The notes: generated by a model not told the origin, from the letters alone. A DNA stretch of 64,000 nucleotides from Hyphomicrobiales bacterium (GCA_017302635.1 JAFLCX010000002.1:868975-932974); one strand, 5' to 3'. Shown: positions 34,547-46,574, counted from the first letter of the stretch. Numbers and translations are program-made.

Positions 34547-34993
34547 AGGGAGAGGTGGGCCTCTCCTGACGAGGCGGGAGCCATGCGCAGCCCTCATCAT
34601 GGGTTTGCCGGACAAAATCCCCGCTTTTTCCGGTTGACTTTCACGACTCGCCGAGTCAGAAGCACGCTCCTTGGCAGGCCGTGGGCTCGGCAGTGCTTCG
34701 TCATCGAAGCTTCCGGCCCAAACGCTGCCTTTCTTAAGACCTGAAGTGGATAGGGCGCGGGTAAAGCCGTTCCCTTTGGTCAAGATCCGCGGGGTTTCCC
34801 GCTGATCCTCTGTTTCGGCGCCATTTGAGCCTCGCTGCGGCATGGCTCGAACGGCGCGCTTTGCGCTTGCCGAAGCGCGGTTCATCGAACCGGTTGCGGC
34901 AGGGCAGGGAGCCCTTTCGAGGGCAAGTCGGGAAAGGCCGTCAAGGCCAGATTTTCCGCCGCAAGGCGGAGCAAGAGATGAAAAGGGCATCGA
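34547..34993 (+). promoter_or_regulatory. Structured leader of the str operon (rpsL)
   Basis: This 447-base region has no credible gene. TTGACT at 34634-34639 is a -35-like box, followed by GACTCGCCGAGTC (34645-34657), but no good -10 box is evident. Further down is a ladder of hairpins: GCGGG-GTTT-CCCGC (34789-34802, flanked by GATC on both sides), GCGCTT/AAGCGC (34863-34878), CGGTTC/GAACCG (34878-34892), GCCCT-TTCG-AGGGC (34911-34924), GGCC/GGCC (34936-34948) and TCCGCC-GCAA-GGCGGA (34955-34970). The last lies 23 bases before the rpsL ATG. A long folded 5' leader with a regulatory or stabilising role is inferred. Confidence 0.6.
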
Positions 34994-35365
34994 ATGCCGA
35001 CAATTAGCCAGCTGATCCGGAACGCCCGGAGCGCGCAGAAGACCCGGGACAAGGCCCCGGCGCTTCAGTCGTGCCCGCAGAAGCGCGGCGTCTGCACGCG
35101 CGTCTACACCACGACCCCGAAGAAGCCGAACTCGGCGCTTCGCAAGGTCGCCAAGGTGCGTCTGACGAACGGCTTCGAGGTTATCGGCTACATTCCGGGT
35201 GAAGGCCACAACCTTCAGGAGCACTCCGTGGTGATGATCCGCGGCGGCCGCGTGAAGGACCTTCCCGGTGTCCGTTATCACATCGTCCGCGGCGTGCTCG
35301 ACACGCAGGGCGTCAAGGACCGTAAGCAGCGTCGTTCGAAATACGGCGCGAAGCGTCCGAAGTAA
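34994..35365 (+). CDS. rpsL: 30S ribosomal protein S12
   Basis: 123-residue S12 of the decoding centre. [17 protein letters not shown] carries the Lys pair whose change gives streptomycin resistance, and [13 protein letters not shown] carries the second resistance Lys; both are wild type here, so this allele predicts sensitivity. AAAAGGG precedes the ATG. It is the first gene of the str operon, 11 bases before rpsG. Confidence 0.99.
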   Translation: MPTISQLIRNARSAQKTRDKAPALQSCPQKRGVCTRVYTTTPKKPNSALRKVAKVRLTNGFEVIGYIPGEGHNLQEHSVVMIRGGRVKDLPGVRYHIVRGVLDTQGVKDRKQRRSKYGAKRPK

Positions 35366-35376
35366 GAGGTTCAGCC

Positions 35377-35847
35377 ATGTCCCGCCGTCACGCCGCAGAG
35401 AAGCGCGAGATCATTCCGGACGCCAAGTTTGGCGATATCATCGTGACCAAGTTCATGAACGCGGTCATGTATGAGGGTAAGAAGTCGGTTGCCGAAGGCA
35501 TCGTCTATGGCGCTTTCGATATTATCGAGACCCGCGCCAAGTCCGATCCGCTGCCGATGTTCAAGCAGGCCCTCGATAACGTTGCCCCGGCGGTCGAGGT
35601 TCGCTCCCGCCGTGTGGGTGGCGCGACCTACCAGGTTCCGGTCGAGGTTCGTCCCGAGCGCCGTCAGGCCCTCGCGATCCGCTGGATCATTACGGCTGCC
35701 CGCGGCCGCAACGACAAGACAATGGTCGAGCGCCTTTCCGCCGAGCTTCTCGATGCCGCCAACAATCGTGGCGCTGCCGTCAAGAAGCGCGAAGAGACGC
35801 ACCGGATGGCTGAAGCCAACCGCGCCTTCTCGCATTATCGCTGGTAA
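35377..35847 (+). CDS. rpsG: 30S ribosomal protein S7
   Basis: 156-residue S7, primary binder of the 3' major domain of 16S r[44 protein letters not shown] and the [16 protein letters not shown] stretch are conserved landmarks. Length is typical. In E. coli S7 is the translational repressor of the str mRNA. fusA starts 27 bases downstream. Confidence 0.99.
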   Translation: MSRRHAAEKREIIPDAKFGDIIVTKFMNAVMYEGKKSVAEGIVYGAFDIIETRAKSDPLPMFKQALDNVAPAVEVRSRRVGGATYQVPVEVRPERRQALAIRWIITAARGRNDKTMVERLSAELLDAANNRGAAVKKREETHRMAEANRAFSHYRW

Positions 35848-35874
35848 CCCCGAACACGCTGACGAGGATCAGAC

Positions 35875-37968
35875 ATGCCCCGCCAATATTCGCTCGAGGA
35901 TTATCGCAACTTCGGCATCATGGCCCACATCGATGCTGGCAAGACGACCACGACCGAGCGCATCCTCTATTACACCGGCAAGAGCCACAAGATCGGCGAA
36001 GTGCACGAAGGTGCTGCGACCATGGACTTCATGGAGCAGGAGCAGGAGCGTGGCATCACGATCACCTCGGCCGCGACGACCGCCTTCTGGGAAGGTCGCG
36101 ATGGCAAGAAGAAGCGTCTGAACATCATTGACACCCCCGGCCACGTTGACTTCACGATTGAGGTCGAGCGTTCGCTGCGCGTGCTCGATGGCGCGGTCTG
36201 CGTGCTGGACTCGAACCAGGGTGTCGAACCGCAGACCGAGACGGTCTGGCGCCAGGGCGACAAGTACAAGGTTCCGCGCATCGTCTTCGCCAACAAGATG
36301 GACAAGACGGGCGCTGACTTCTACAAGTGCCTCGACGACATCGTGAAGCGTCTCGGCGCGAAGCCGGTCGCGATCCAGCTGCCGATCGGCGCGGAAAGCG
36401 ATTTCAAGGGCATCGTCGATCTCATCCGCATGAAGGGCGTCATCTGGGATGACGACCAACTCGGCGCTTCCTATCGCGATATCGATATCCCGGCTGATCT
36501 CGTCGAGAAAGCGAAACAGTATCGCGAGCAGATGATCGAAGCGGCCGTCGAGATGGACGACGCGGCGATGGAGGCCTATCTCGAGGGCAACGAGCCCGAC
36601 GAGGCCACCTTGCGCAAGCTGATCCGCAAGGCAGTTCTGACCAGCGCCTTCTATCCGGTTCTGTGCGGTTCTGCCTTCAAGAACAAAGGCGTGCAGACGC
36701 TTCTTGACGCAGTGGTTGACTTCCTCCCGTGCCCGCTCGATCGCCCGGCGATCAAGGGTATCGATGCGAAGACCGAACAGGAAACCACCCGTCCTGCGTC
36801 GGATGACCAGCCGCTCTCGATGCTGGCCTTCAAGATCATGGACGACCCCTATGGCGTCCTGACCTTCTGCCGCATCTATTCGGGCAAGCTCGAATCCGGT
36901 TCGACGCTGCTGAACGCGACGCGCGAGAAGCGCGAGCGCATCGGCCGCATGCTGCTGATGCACGCGAATAACCGCGAGGAAATCAAGGAGGCTTTCGCCG
37001 GCGACATCATCGCCGTCGTGGGCCTCAAGGAAGCCCGCACGGGCGACACGATCTGCGATCCCAACGCGGCCGTGATCCTCGAGCGCATGGTTTTCCCGGA
37101 GCCGGTCATCGAGATGGCGATCGAGCCGAAGTCGAAGGCCGATCAGGAAAAGATGGCCATCGCGCTGGGCAAACTCGCCGCTGAGGATCCGTCTTTCCGG
37201 GTCTCCACCGATCAGGAAAGTGGCCAGACCATCATCAAGGGCATGGGCGAGCTTCATCTCGACATCAAGGTCGATATCCTGAAGCGCACGCACAAGGTGG
37301 AAGTCGGCGTGGGCGCTCCGCAGGTCGCTTACCGCGAAACCATCACGCGGGCGGTCGATCACGACTACACCCACAAGAAGCAGTCTGGCGGTTCGGGCCA
37401 GTTCGCCCGCATCAAGTTCACGGTTGCTCCGAACGAAGTCGGCAAGGGCTTCGAGTTCGAGTCGAAGATCATCGGCGGTACGGTTCCGAAGGAATTCATT
37501 CCGGGCGTCGAGAAGGGTCTCGAGAGCGTCATCGGTTCGGGTCCGCTCGCCGGCTTCCCGGTCGTCGATGTGAAGGTCACGCTGACGGACGGCGCCTACC
37601 ATGAGGTCGACTCGAGCGCGATCGCGTTCGAAATCGCGGCCCGCCAGGGCCTGCGCGAAGCCTTCCAGAAGAAGGAAGCGGGCGCGGTTCTTCTCGAGCC
37701 GATCATGAAGGTCGAGGTGGTGACACCGGAAGACTTCACCGGTTCGGTCATCGGTGATCTCAACTCGCGTCGCGGGCAGATCCAAGGTCAGGACATGCGC
37801 GGCAACGCGAATGTCGTGAATGCCATGGTGCCTCTCGCCAACATGTTCGGCTACGTGAACACCCTGCGTTCCTTCTCTCAGGGCCGCGCCTCGTTCTCGA
37901 TGTCGTTTGACCATTACGCCGAAGTGCCGCGCAACGTCGCGGACGAGGTGATCGCAAAATACGCGTGA
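35875..37968 (+). CDS. fusA: Elongation factor G
   Basis: 697-residue EF-G, the translocase GTPase. G1 is [15 protein letters not shown] (about residues 17-31), G3 is DTPGHVDFT, and G4 is NKMDKTG; domains III-V follow with YRETI and [16 protein letters not shown] near the end. Length and order are standard and there is no sign of the GTPase-inactive paralogue. It ends 57 bases before the second tuf gene. Confidence 0.99.
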   Translation: MPRQYSLEDYRNFGIMAHIDAGKTTTTERILYYTGKSHKIGEVHEGAATMDFMEQEQERGITITSAATTAFWEGRDGKKKRLNIIDTPGHVDFTIEVERSLRVLDGAVCVLDSNQGVEPQTETVWRQGDKYKVPRIVFANKMDKTGADFYKCLDDIVKRLGAKPVAIQLPIGAESDFKGIVDLIRMKGVIWDDDQLGASYRDIDIPADLVEKAKQYREQMIEAAVEMDDAAMEAYLEGNEPDEATLRKLIRKAVLTSAFYPVLCGSAFKNKGVQTLLDAVVDFLPCPLDRPAIKGIDAKTEQETTRPASDDQPLSMLAFKIMDDPYGVLTFCRIYSGKLESGSTLLNATREKRERIGRMLLMHANNREEIKEAFAGDIIAVVGLKEARTGDTICDPNAAVILERMVFPEPVIEMAIEPKSKADQEKMAIALGKLAAEDPSFRVSTDQESGQTIIKGMGELHLDIKVDILKRTHKVEVGVGAPQVAYRETITRAVDHDYTHKKQSGGSGQFARIKFTVAPNEVGKGFEFESKIIGGTVPKEFIPGVEKGLESVIGSGPLAGFPVVDVKVTLTDGAYHEVDSSAIAFEIAARQGLREAFQKKEAGAVLLEPIMKVEVVTPEDFTGSVIGDLNSRRGQIQGQDMRGNANVVNAMVPLANMFGYVNTLRSFSQGRASFSMSFDHYAEVPRNVADEVIAKYA

Positions 37969-38025
37969 CTTCACGCTTAAACTGAAACTTCCGCGCTAGG
38001 CGCGATACATTCGGAGAAGAGTTCG

Positions 38026-39216
<1,191 letters not shown>

Positions 39217-39225
39217 GGGAATTCG

Positions 39226-39258
39226 CAGCGCGCGTCGGCTTCGGGCGGATGCGCGCTG
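39226..39258 (+). other. Hairpin between tuf and rpsJ
   Basis: CAGCGCGC (39226-39233) pairs with GCGCGCTG (39251-39258) across a 17-base loop, shortly after the tuf stop. It marks the str/S10 junction. There is no T run, so processing or pausing is more likely than termination. Confidence 0.45.
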
Positions 39259-39353
39259 TTCCATTGAGGGCTTCACGCCTTCGGCACACTAAATTGGCCG
39301 TGACAGCCGGGTGAAACCGGCCCGGTTGAAACGGAAAGCAAGGACCAACAGCG

Positions 39354-39662
39354 ATGAACGGACAAACCATCCGCATCCGCCTCAAAGCCTTCGATCACCG
39401 CGTGCTCGATACTTCGACTCGCGAGATCGTCTCGACGGCGAAGCGTACGGGCGCGCAGGTGCGCGGGCCCATCCCGCTGCCGACGCGGATCGAGAAGTTC
39501 ACCGTGAACCGCTCGCCGCACGTCGACAAGAAGAGCCGCGAGCAATTTGAAATCCGGACGCACAAGCGCGTCCTCGATATCGTCGATCCCACTCCGCAGA
39601 CCGTGGACGCGCTGATGAAGCTCGACCTCGCTGCCGGTGTGGATGTTGAGATCCGCCTCTAA
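39354..39662 (+). CDS. rpsJ: 30S ribosomal protein S10
   Basis: 102-residue S10 (NusE), also part of the NusB-S10 antitermination and NusG-S10 coupling contacts. [20 protein letters not shown] and [28 protein letters not shown] are the conserved stretches (landmarks). It opens the S10 operon. The ATG at 39354 gives the standard N-terminus [11 protein letters not shown]. Confidence 0.99.
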   Translation: MNGQTIRIRLKAFDHRVLDTSTREIVSTAKRTGAQVRGPIPLPTRIEKFTVNRSPHVDKKSREQFEIRTHKRVLDIVDPTPQTVDALMKLDLAAGVDVEIRL

Positions 39663-39713
39663 GGCGTTCTGAACATTAGATTTGGACCTCCTCTGGAAAA
39701 GGAACATACGCCC

Positions 39714-40421
39714 ATGAGGTCAGGGGTGATTGCACAGAAGATCGGGATGACCCGAGTCTTCAATGATAATGGGGACCATGTCCCCGTGACGGTTCTGCGC
39801 CTCGATGGCTGCCAGGTCGTTGCCCATCGCACGAAGGACCGGGACGGCTATGTCGCGATCCAGCTCGGCTCGGGCAAGGCGAAGGCCAAGAACGTCTCGA
39901 AGGCCGAGCGCACCCGCTTCGCGGTGGCGAAGGTGGAGCCGCGCATGCGCCTCGCCGAGTTCCGCGTGGACGAGGACAAGCTGATCCCGGTGGGCGCCGA
40001 AATCACGGCCGACCATTTCGTCAGCGGCCAGTTCGTCGACGTCACGGGCACGACGACGGGTAAGGGTTTCGCCGGCGGTATGAAGCGCTGGAACTTTGGT
40101 GGTCTGCGTGCCACCCACGGCGTTTCGGTCTCGCATCGCTCGATCGGTTCGACCGGTGGCCGTCAGGACCCGGGCAAGACCTTCAAGAACAAGAAGATGC
40201 CGGGACACCTCGGTGTCGAGCGCGTCACGACGTTGAACCTCAAGGTCGTCCGTACGGATGTGGAACGCGGCCTTATCCTCGTCGAAGGGGCCGTCCCCGG
40301 CACCAAGGGCGGATGGATCATGGTTCGGGATGCCATCAAGAAGCCCGCTCCGAAGGATGCGCCGCTTCCGGGCAAGTTCAAGCTCGGCGCTGAAGCCGCT
40401 GCTGAAACGACGGAAGGTTGA
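39714..40421 (+). CDS. rplC: 50S ribosomal protein L3
   Basis: 235-residue L3, an early 23S rRNA binder. [20 protein letters not shown] starts the protein; the loop reaching the peptidyl-transferase centre has [10 protein letters not shown] and [15 protein letters not shown] with the Gln ([10 protein letters not shown]) that PrmB methylates. It is longer than the E. coli protein by an alphaproteobacterial C-terminal extension ([16 protein letters not shown]). Confidence 0.99.
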   Translation: MRSGVIAQKIGMTRVFNDNGDHVPVTVLRLDGCQVVAHRTKDRDGYVAIQLGSGKAKAKNVSKAERTRFAVAKVEPRMRLAEFRVDEDKLIPVGAEITADHFVSGQFVDVTGTTTGKGFAGGMKRWNFGGLRATHGVSVSHRSIGSTGGRQDPGKTFKNKKMPGHLGVERVTTLNLKVVRTDVERGLILVEGAVPGTKGGWIMVRDAIKKPAPKDAPLPGKFKLGAEAAAETTEG

Positions 40422-40426
40422 GAGAC

Positions 40427-41050
40427 ATGAAACTCGCCATCCAGACACTTGCCGGCAAGGATGCCGGTTCGGTTGAGATGCTCGCCGATGTGTTCGGTCT
40501 TGAGCCGCGCGTCGATCTGATTCAGCGCATGGTGCGCTATCAGCTCTCGAAGCGTCAGCAAGGGACGCATCAGGCGCAGGAGCGGTCGACCATCAACCGC
40601 ACCACCAAGAAGATGTACAAGCAGAAGGGCACCGGTGGCGCCCGCCACGGCTCGGCCAAGGCTCCGCAGTTCCGGGGCGGTGGCCGTGCTTTCGGGCCGC
40701 TCACGCGCAGCCATGCGCATGAACTGCCGAAGAAGGTGCGCGTTCTGGCGCTGAAACATGCGCTCTCGGCCAAGGCCAAGGATGCCAATATCGTCGTTCT
40801 CGACAAGGCGGAAATCGCCGAGCCGAAGACCAAGGCGCTGATCGCATCGCTGGCGAAGCTTGGCCTCACCAATGCGCTGATCATTGGTGGCGAGACGCTT
40901 CAGGACAATTTCGTGCTGGCGGCCCGCAACATCCCGAACCTGGATGTGCTGCCGGTGCAGGGTCTCAATGTGTACGACATTCTCCGTCGCGAGAAGCTCG
41001 TGCTGACAAAAGCGGCGCTCGACGCGATCAACGCGCGTCTGGCGAGCTAA
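40427..41050 (+). CDS. rplD: 50S ribosomal protein L4
   Basis: 207-residue L4 lining the nascent-peptide exit tunnel. The tunnel loop reads [26 protein letters not shown] (shown in part), wild type for macrolide-relevant residues KGTGGARHG. In E. coli L4 represses the S10 operon. The ATG at 40427 is 5 bases after the rplC stop, with GTTGAGAG upstream. Confidence 0.98.
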   Translation: MKLAIQTLAGKDAGSVEMLADVFGLEPRVDLIQRMVRYQLSKRQQGTHQAQERSTINRTTKKMYKQKGTGGARHGSAKAPQFRGGGRAFGPLTRSHAHELPKKVRVLALKHALSAKAKDANIVVLDKAEIAEPKTKALIASLAKLGLTNALIIGGETLQDNFVLAARNIPNLDVLPVQGLNVYDILRREKLVLTKAALDAINARLAS

Positions 41051-41061
41051 GGGGAAAAGCG

Positions 41062-41358
41062 ATGAGCATCGATCCGAAGATGTATGACGTCATCCTTTCT
41101 CCGGTCATCACCGAGAAGGCGACGGCGCTGAGCGAGCAGAACAAGGTGGTCTTCAAGGTTGCCCGCGATGCCACCAAGCCGCAGATCAAGGCGGCGGTCG
41201 AAAAGCTGTTCGACGTGAAGGTGGAAGCCGTGAACACGCTGGTCCGCAAGGGCAAGGTGAAACGCTTCCGCGGTTCGGTCGGCCGCCAGTCCGACGTGAA
41301 GAGGGCGATTGTGACGCTGGCCGAAGGCCAGTCGATCGACGTCACCACCGGGCTCTGA
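41062..41358 (+). CDS. rplW: 50S ribosomal protein L23
   Basis: 98-residue L23 at the exit-tunnel rim, docking site for trigger factor and [23 protein letters not shown] and [18 protein letters not shown] are conserved landmarks. It starts 11 bases after rplD with GGGGAAAAG ahead of the ATG. Confidence 0.98.
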   Translation: MSIDPKMYDVILSPVITEKATALSEQNKVVFKVARDATKPQIKAAVEKLFDVKVEAVNTLVRKGKVKRFRGSVGRQSDVKRAIVTLAEGQSIDVTTGL

Positions 41359-41371
41359 GCGGGAGGGTGAG

Positions 41372-42208
41372 ATGGCACTGAAGAAATACAACCCCGTAAC
41401 GCCCGGCATGCGTCAGCTGACGCTTGTCGATCGTTCGGAGCTCTACAAGGGCAAGCCGGTCAAGTCCCTCACCGAGGGCAAGACGGGCTCGGGTGGCCGC
41501 AACAACCTCGGCCGCGTTACGGTGCGTTTCCGCGGCGGCGGGCACAAGAAGTCCTACCGCCTGGTGGATTTCAACCGCCGCGGCAAGCTTGGCCTCGTCG
41601 GCAAGGTGGAGCGGCTCGAATATGATCCGAACCGCACGGCCTTCATCGCGCTCATCCGCTACTCGGATGACACGCTGAGCTACATCCTCGCGCCGCAGCG
41701 CCTCGCTGTGGGTGACGAGGTTGTCTCGGGCGGGACCGGTGATATCAAGCCGGGCAATGCGATGGCGGTTTCGGCCATTCCGGTCGGCACGATCGTTCAC
41801 AACATCGAGACCAAGATCGGCAAGGGTGGCCAGCTCGCACGTTCGGCCGGCACCTATGCTCAGATCGTCGGTCGCGATCAGGGTTACGTCATCATCCGCC
41901 TCAATTCGGGTGAGCAGCGCCTCGTGAACGGCGCATGCTTCGCCACGATCGGCGCGGTGTCGAACCCGGATCACATGAACATTTCGCTCGGCAAGGCCGG
42001 CCGCAACCGTTGGCTGGGCTTCCGCCCGCACAACCGCGGTGTGGCCATGAACCCGATCGACCACCCGCATGGTGGTGGTGAGGGTCGTACCTCGGGTGGT
42101 CGCCATCCGGTGACCCCGTGGGGCAAGCCGACCAAGGGCAAGAAAACGCGCGCCAACAAGCGCACGGATCGCTTCATTGTGTCTTCGCGACACAATCGCA
42201 AGAAGTAA
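41372..42208 (+). CDS. rplB: 50S ribosomal protein L2
   Basis: 278-residue L2, needed for subunit joining and peptidyl transfer. [20 protein letters not shown] in the N-terminal half and [19 protein letters not shown] near residue 228 (with the conserved His) are present. It has full length and GGGAGGGTGAG upstream. Confidence 0.99.
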   Translation: MALKKYNPVTPGMRQLTLVDRSELYKGKPVKSLTEGKTGSGGRNNLGRVTVRFRGGGHKKSYRLVDFNRRGKLGLVGKVERLEYDPNRTAFIALIRYSDDTLSYILAPQRLAVGDEVVSGGTGDIKPGNAMAVSAIPVGTIVHNIETKIGKGGQLARSAGTYAQIVGRDQGYVIIRLNSGEQRLVNGACFATIGAVSNPDHMNISLGKAGRNRWLGFRPHNRGVAMNPIDHPHGGGEGRTSGGRHPVTPWGKPTKGKKTRANKRTDRFIVSSRHNRKK

Positions 42209-42219
42209 GGAGAGGCCGG

Positions 42220-42498
42220 ATGCCGCGTTCAGTTTGGAAAGGTCCGTTTGTCGACGGATACCTTCTGAAGAAGGCGGAGGCCGCACGGTCCTCCAGCCGC
42301 AACGACGTGATCAAGATCTGGAGCCGTCGCTCCACGATCCTCCCGCAATTCGTGGGCTTGACCTTCGGGGTCTATAACGGCCAGAAGCACGTTCCCGTGC
42401 TGGTCTCGGAAGAGATGGTCGGTATGAAGTTCGGCGAATTCGCGCCGACCCGGACCTTCTATGGTCACGCCGCCGACAAGAAGGCGAAGAGGAAGTAA
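42220..42498 (+). CDS. rpsS: 30S ribosomal protein S19
   Basis: 92-residue S19 on the 30S head. [20 protein letters not shown] fixes the start at 42220, with AAGGAGAGG upstream. [19 protein letters not shown] and the C-terminal [19 protein letters not shown] (landmark) are typical. It overlaps nothing and leads into rplV after 1 base. Confidence 0.98.
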   Translation: MPRSVWKGPFVDGYLLKKAEAARSSSRNDVIKIWSRRSTILPQFVGLTFGVYNGQKHVPVLVSEEMVGMKFGEFAPTRTFYGHAADKKAKRK

Positions 42499-42499
42499 G

Positions 42500-42877
42500 A
42501 TGGGCCAGGTAGCCAATATCCGGCGCGAGGCCGACACGGAGTCGAAGGCGGTTGCGCGCAATTTGCGCGTCAGCCCCCGCAAGCTCAACCTCGTCGCCCA
42601 GCTCATTCGCGGCAAGAAGGTTTCGACCGCGCTTGCCGATCTCGAGTTCTCGCGCAAGCGCATCGCGCAGGACGTGAAGAAGTGCCTCGAGAGCGCGATC
42701 GCGAATGCCGAGAACAATCATGATCTCGACATCGACGAACTGGTGGTGAGCCAGGCTTTCGTCGGCAAGTCGATCGTCATGAAGCGCATCCAGTTTCATG
42801 GTCGTGGCAAGACGGGCCGGGTGACGAAGCCGTTCGCCAACATCACGATCATCGTGCGTCAGAAGGGTGAGGAATAA
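42500..42877 (+). CDS. rplV: 50S ribosomal protein L22
   Basis: 125-residue L22, whose hairpin lines the exit tunnel. [21 protein letters not shown] is cut here to the core [16 protein letters not shown], and [20 protein letters not shown] gives the C-terminal loop. The ATG at 42500 follows AAGAGGAAG. An earlier in-frame codon at 42461 lies inside rpsS and was rejected. Confidence 0.98.
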   Translation: MGQVANIRREADTESKAVARNLRVSPRKLNLVAQLIRGKKVSTALADLEFSRKRIAQDVKKCLESAIANAENNHDLDIDELVVSQAFVGKSIVMKRIQFHGRGKTGRVTKPFANITIIVRQKGEE

Positions 42878-42880
42878 GCC

Positions 42881-43588
42881 ATGGGACAGAAGGTCAATCC
42901 GATCGGCCTGCGGCTTGGGATCAACCGCACCTGGGACAGCCGCTGGTATGCCAACTCGACCGAGTATTCGGGCATGCTGCATGAGGATTTCGCCATCCGC
43001 GAAGACCTCATGAAGGGTCTGAAGCAGGCGGCGGTTTCCAAGATCATCGTCGAGCGCCCGCACAAGAAGGCCCGCGTCACCATTTTCTCGGCTCGTCCGG
43101 GCGTGGTGATTGGCAAGAAGGGTGCGGATATCGACAAGCTGCGCAAGCAGGTTGCCACCATGACGAAGAGCGAAGTGGCGCTCAACATCGTCGAAGTGCG
43201 CAAGCCGGAACTCGACGCGACCCTCGTGGCCGATTCGATCGCCCAGCAGCTCGAGCGTCGTGTGGCTTTCCGCCGAGCGATGAAGCGGGCGGTGCAGTCG
43301 GCGATGCGTCTGGGTGCCGAAGGCATCAAGATCACCTGTGCCGGCCGTCTCGGCGGCGCGGAAATCGCGCGCGTGGAGTGGTATCGCGAAGGTCGCGTGC
43401 CGCTGCACACCTTGCGCGCAGATATCGATTATGGCATCGCCACCGCGCACACAGCCTATGGCACGTGCGGGGTGAAGGTGTGGATCTTCAAGGGCGAGAT
43501 TCTGGAGCATGATCCGATGGCGCAGGACAAGCGCGCTTCGTCGGATGATCATCGCTCGCAGGGCCGCCGCTCGCCGGAAGGGGCTTGA
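42881..43588 (+). CDS. rpsC: 30S ribosomal protein S3
   Basis: 235-residue S3 at the mRNA entry channel. [20 protein letters not shown] is the classic N-terminus; the KH domain has [18 protein letters not shown] and the C-terminal domain [21 protein letters not shown] (landmarks). It begins 3 bases after rplV. Confidence 0.99.
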   Translation: MGQKVNPIGLRLGINRTWDSRWYANSTEYSGMLHEDFAIREDLMKGLKQAAVSKIIVERPHKKARVTIFSARPGVVIGKKGADIDKLRKQVATMTKSEVALNIVEVRKPELDATLVADSIAQQLERRVAFRRAMKRAVQSAMRLGAEGIKITCAGRLGGAEIARVEWYREGRVPLHTLRADIDYGIATAHTAYGTCGVKVWIFKGEILEHDPMAQDKRASSDDHRSQGRRSPEGA

Positions 43589-43598
43589 GGAGTAGATC

Positions 43599-44012
43599 AT
43601 GCTTCAGCCAAAGAAGACCAAGTTTCGCAAAGCTTTCAAGGGTCGCATCAAGGGCGCGGCCAAGGGCGGGTTTGAACTCGCTTTTGGTGAGTTCGGCCTG
43701 AAGGCGATGGAGCCGGAGCGGATCACCGCCCGCCAGATCGAGGCGGCCCGCCGGGCCATGACGCGTCACATGAAGCGCGTTGGCCGCGTCTGGATCCGGG
43801 TGTTCCCGGATCTGCCGGTGTCATCCAAGCCGGCCGAAGTCCGCATGGGCTCCGGCAAGGGCGCTCCAGAATATTGGGCAGCGCGCGTCGAACCCGGCCG
43901 CATCATGTTCGAACTGGGCGGTGTTTCCGCCGAGGTCGCGCGTGAGGCTCTGGATCTCGCCGCCGCGAAGCTCCCCGTGCGCACGCGGTTCGTGCAGCGC
44001 ATCGTCGAGTGA
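43599..44012 (+). CDS. rplP: 50S ribosomal protein L16
   Basis: 137-residue L16 near the A site. [39 protein letters not shown] (with Arg for YcfD-type hydroxylation in some species) and [17 protein letters not shown] are conserved. GAGGAGTA precedes the ATG. Confidence 0.99.
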   Translation: MLQPKKTKFRKAFKGRIKGAAKGGFELAFGEFGLKAMEPERITARQIEAARRAMTRHMKRVGRVWIRVFPDLPVSSKPAEVRMGSGKGAPEYWAARVEPGRIMFELGGVSAEVAREALDLAAAKLPVRTRFVQRIVE

Positions 44013-44023
44013 GGATCGAAGAT

Positions 44024-44239
44024 ATGAAGACGTCCCAGCGCGTCTCCGATCTCCGCGTGATGAGCGCGGATCAGCTTCAGGATGAAGTCCTGCGGCTGAA
44101 GAAGGAGCAATTCAACCTGCGCTTCCAGCGCGCGACCGGCCAGCTCGAGAATGTTGGCCGCGTGCGTGAGGTTCGGCGTGACATCGCGCGGATCAAGACG
44201 ATCCAGCGCAACAAGCTGATCGAAGCCGCGAAGGGCTGA
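44024..44239 (+). CDS. rpmC: 50S ribosomal protein L29
   Basis: 71-residue L29, two helices at the tunnel exit. [20 protein letters not shown] and [15 protein letters not shown] are conserved. The ATG at 44024 follows GAGGATCGAAG; a GTG at 44009 inside the rplP end was rejected. Confidence 0.96.
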   Translation: MKTSQRVSDLRVMSADQLQDEVLRLKKEQFNLRFQRATGQLENVGRVREVRRDIARIKTIQRNKLIEAAKG

Positions 44240-44249
44240 GGAGAAAACG

Positions 44250-44492
44250 ATGCCGAAACGCATTCTGCAGGGCGTCGTCGTCAGCGACGTCCAGGACAAG
44301 ACGGTGGTTGTGAAAGTGGAACGCCGCTTCACGCACCCGCTGTTCAAGAAAACCGTCCGCCGTTCCAAGAACTACCATGCCCATGATGAAGGCAACGCCT
44401 TCAAGGTTGGGGATGAGGTGTTCATCCAGGAATCGGCTCCGATTTCCAGGCTGAAGCGCTGGGTAGTGCTCGGTAAGGAGAAAGCCTCCTGA
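44250..44492 (+). CDS. rpsQ: 30S ribosomal protein S17
   Basis: 80-residue S17, an OB-fold primary binder of the 16S 5' domain. [20 protein letters not shown] and [12 protein letters not shown] are conserved. It is the last gene of the S10 group and is followed by an 86-base gap with two hairpins before rplN. Confidence 0.98.
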   Translation: MPKRILQGVVVSDVQDKTVVVKVERRFTHPLFKKTVRRSKNYHAHDEGNAFKVGDEVFIQESAPISRLKRWVVLGKEKAS

Positions 44493-44508
44493 TCTTGCTC
44501 TTCTGAGC

Positions 44509-44547
44509 GAGGGCAGGGCCCTCAGGCGAAGTCCGGGGAGACCCGGA
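44509..44547 (+). promoter_or_regulatory. Paired hairpins at the S10/spc junction
   Basis: GAGGGC-AGG-GCCCTC (44509-44523) and TCCGGG-GAGA-CCCGGA (44532-44547) are two perfect 6-bp stems, the second closed by a GAGA (GNRA) tetraloop. They lie in the widest gap of this stretch, before rplN. A processing, stability or translational-control role is inferred. Confidence 0.55.
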
Positions 44548-44578
44548 AACCGATCTGAATGAAAGGAAGGATCATCTC

Positions 44579-44947
44579 ATGATCCAGATGCAAACCAATC
44601 TCGACGTTGCCGATAATTCCGGCGCGCGCCGCGTCATGTGCATCAAGGTGCTCGGCGGCTCGAAGCGGAAATATGCTGGCGTTGGCGACATTATTGTCGT
44701 CTCGGTCAAGGAAGCGATTCCCAAGGGCCGCGTGAAGAAGGGCGACGTCATGAAGGCGATCGTCGTGCGCACGGCCAAGGACATCCGCCGCGCGGATGGC
44801 TCGGTCATCCGGTTCGACCGCAATGCGGCCGTGCTGATCAACAAGGACGCGGAGCCGATCGGCACCCGCATCTTTGGCCCGGTTCCGCGTGAATTGCGCG
44901 CCCGGAACCACATGAAGATCATCTCGCTTGCGCCTGAGGTGCTGTGA
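44579..44947 (+). CDS. rplN: 50S ribosomal protein L14
   Basis: 122-residue L14, an intersubunit-bridge protein. [40 protein letters not shown] and [20 protein letters not shown] are conserved landmarks. AAAGGAAGGATC precedes the ATG. The stop overlaps the rplX ATG by one base. Confidence 0.99.
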   Translation: MIQMQTNLDVADNSGARRVMCIKVLGGSKRKYAGVGDIIVVSVKEAIPKGRVKKGDVMKAIVVRTAKDIRRADGSVIRFDRNAAVLINKDAEPIGTRIFGPVPRELRARNHMKIISLAPEVL

Positions 44948-45264
44948 TGGCCGCGAAAATCAAGAAGGGCGACAAGGTTGTCGTCATCACGGGCCGCGAC
45001 AAGGGCAAATCGGGCGAAGTGCTCGAAGTGCGTCCGGTCGAAGGCCGTGCCGTCGTGCGCGGTGTGGCGCAGGTGAAACGCCATCAGCGCCAGACGCAGA
45101 ATCAGCAGGGTGGCATCATCACCAAGGAAGCGGCAGTGAACCTGTCGAACCTGGCGATTGCCGATCCGAAGGATGGCAAGCCGACGCGCGTCGGCTTCAA
45201 GGTGCTCGGCGACGGCCGCAAGGTCCGCTTCGCGAAGCGTTCCGGGGAGCAGATCGATGCTTGA
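44947..45264 (+). CDS. rplX: 50S ribosomal protein L24
   Basis: 105-residue L24, an assembly initiator with a KOW motif ([20 protein letters not shown], residues 6-25). The ATG at 44947 overlaps the rplN stop (TGATG); a GTG at 44944 is one codon upstream in the same frame. The stop overlaps the rplE start by 8 bases. Confidence 0.97.
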   Translation: MAAKIKKGDKVVVITGRDKGKSGEVLEVRPVEGRAVVRGVAQVKRHQRQTQNQQGGIITKEAAVNLSNLAIADPKDGKPTRVGFKVLGDGRKVRFAKRSGEQIDA

Positions 45265-45817
45265 TACGGCGAATTACGAACCGCGCCTGAAGGCGTATTA
45301 CCGCGACGTGATCATTCCGAAGATGCGCGAGCAGTTCGGCTACAAGAACGTCATGGAAGTTCCACGCATCGAGAAGATCGTGCTCAATATGGGCGTCGGT
45401 GAATCGACTGGCGATTCCAAGAAGGCCACGGTTGCGGCGGCCGACCTTGCCATGATCGCCGGCCAGAAGCCGGTGGTGACACGGGCCCGCAAAGCCATCG
45501 CGCAGTTCAAGGTGCGTGAGAACATGCCGATCGGTGCGAAAGTGACGCTCCGCAAGGCGAATATGTACGAGTTTCTCGATCGACTGATCACGGTCGCGCT
45601 GCCGCGCGTCCGCGACTTCCGCGGCCTGAACGCGAAATCGTTCGACGGCCGGGGCAACTACGCCATGGGCATCAAGGAGCACATCATTTTCCCGGAGATC
45701 AACTACGACAAGGTTGATCAGATCTGGGGCATGGATGTGATCGTCTGCACATCGGCAAAAACGGACGAGGAAGCACGCGCTCTCCTCAAGTTCTTCAACT
45801 TCCCTTTCCGGCAGTAA
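45257..45817 (+). CDS. rplE: 50S ribosomal protein L5
   Basis: 186-residue L5, which binds 5S rRNA and contacts the P-site t[33 protein letters not shown] and [19 protein letters not shown] are conserved. The start [11 protein letters not shown] at 45257 overlaps the rplX stop. Normal length for the class. Confidence 0.98.
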   Translation: MLDTANYEPRLKAYYRDVIIPKMREQFGYKNVMEVPRIEKIVLNMGVGESTGDSKKATVAAADLAMIAGQKPVVTRARKAIAQFKVRENMPIGAKVTLRKANMYEFLDRLITVALPRVRDFRGLNAKSFDGRGNYAMGIKEHIIFPEINYDKVDQIWGMDVIVCTSAKTDEEARALLKFFNFPFRQ

Positions 45818-45855
45818 GCCACGCGGCTTAGACGCGGAGACCAGGAGTCCAAGAC

Positions 45856-46161
45856 ATGGCCAAAAAGGGCATGATCGAAAAGAATAAGCGCCGCGAGCGC
45901 CTTGCCAAGCAGAAGTCCGGTAAGCGTTCGGCGTTGAAAGCCATTGTGATGAACAAGGAACTGCCGATCGAGGAGCGCTTCGCGGCGACCCTCAAGCTCG
46001 CGCAGATGCCGCGCAATTCGGCCGAGAACCGCTTCCGCCTCCGTTGCGAGGTTTCGGGCCGTTCGCGCGCGAATTACCGCAAGTTCAAGGTCAGCCGTAT
46101 CGCGCTGCGTGAACTCGGCAACCGGGGCCTCATCCCCGGCCTCGTGAAATCCAGCTGGTAA
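45856..46161 (+). CDS. rpsN: 30S ribosomal protein S14 (zinc-less long form)
   Basis: 101-residue S14 of the long, zinc-independent type: the CXXC pairs of the short zinc form are missing, with a single Cys in [11 protein letters not shown]. The C-terminus [14 protein letters not shown] is invariant in the family. The ATG at 45856 follows CAGGAGTCC. It incorporates late into the 30S head. Confidence 0.98.
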   Translation: MAKKGMIEKNKRRERLAKQKSGKRSALKAIVMNKELPIEERFAATLKLAQMPRNSAENRFRLRCEVSGRSRANYRKFKVSRIALRELGNRGLIPGLVKSSW

Positions 46162-46175
46162 AGGAGGGCGCATCC

Positions 46176-46574
46176 ATGATGGTGAACGATCCTCTCGGCG
46201 ATTTGATCGCCCGTATCCGCAACGCGCAGATGCGCAAGAAGTCCGTCGTTTCCACGCCGGGTTCCAAAATGCGCGCCCGTCTGCTCGATGTGCTCAAGAG
46301 CGAAGGCTACATCCGTGGCTATTCCGAAACCAAGTTCGAGAATGGCCGGATCGAGTTCGATGTCGAGCTGAAGTATTTCGATGGCCAGCCGGCCATTCGG
46401 GAGATCAAGCGCGTTTCGAAGCCGGGCCGTCGCGTCTATTCGAGCGTCGATTCCATGCCGCGCGTTGCGAATGGTCTCGGCATCACGATCATTTCGACGC
46501 CCAGCGGCGTGATGGCGGACCATGAGGCCCGTGATCGCAATGTTGGCGGCGAAGTGCTCTGCACAGTCTTCTAA
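46176..46574 (+). CDS. rpsH: 30S ribosomal protein S8
   Basis: 132-residue S8, a primary 16S binder and the translational repressor of the spc mRNA in E. coli. [19 protein letters not shown] and the C-terminal [20 protein letters not shown] are conserved. Two adjacent ATGs (46176, 46179) fit; AAAGGAGGG sits 7 to 10 bases upstream. Confidence 0.98.
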   Translation: MMVNDPLGDLIARIRNAQMRKKSVVSTPGSKMRARLLDVLKSEGYIRGYSETKFENGRIEFDVELKYFDGQPAIREIKRVSKPGRRVYSSVDSMPRVANGLGITIISTPSGVMADHEARDRNVGGEVLCTVF

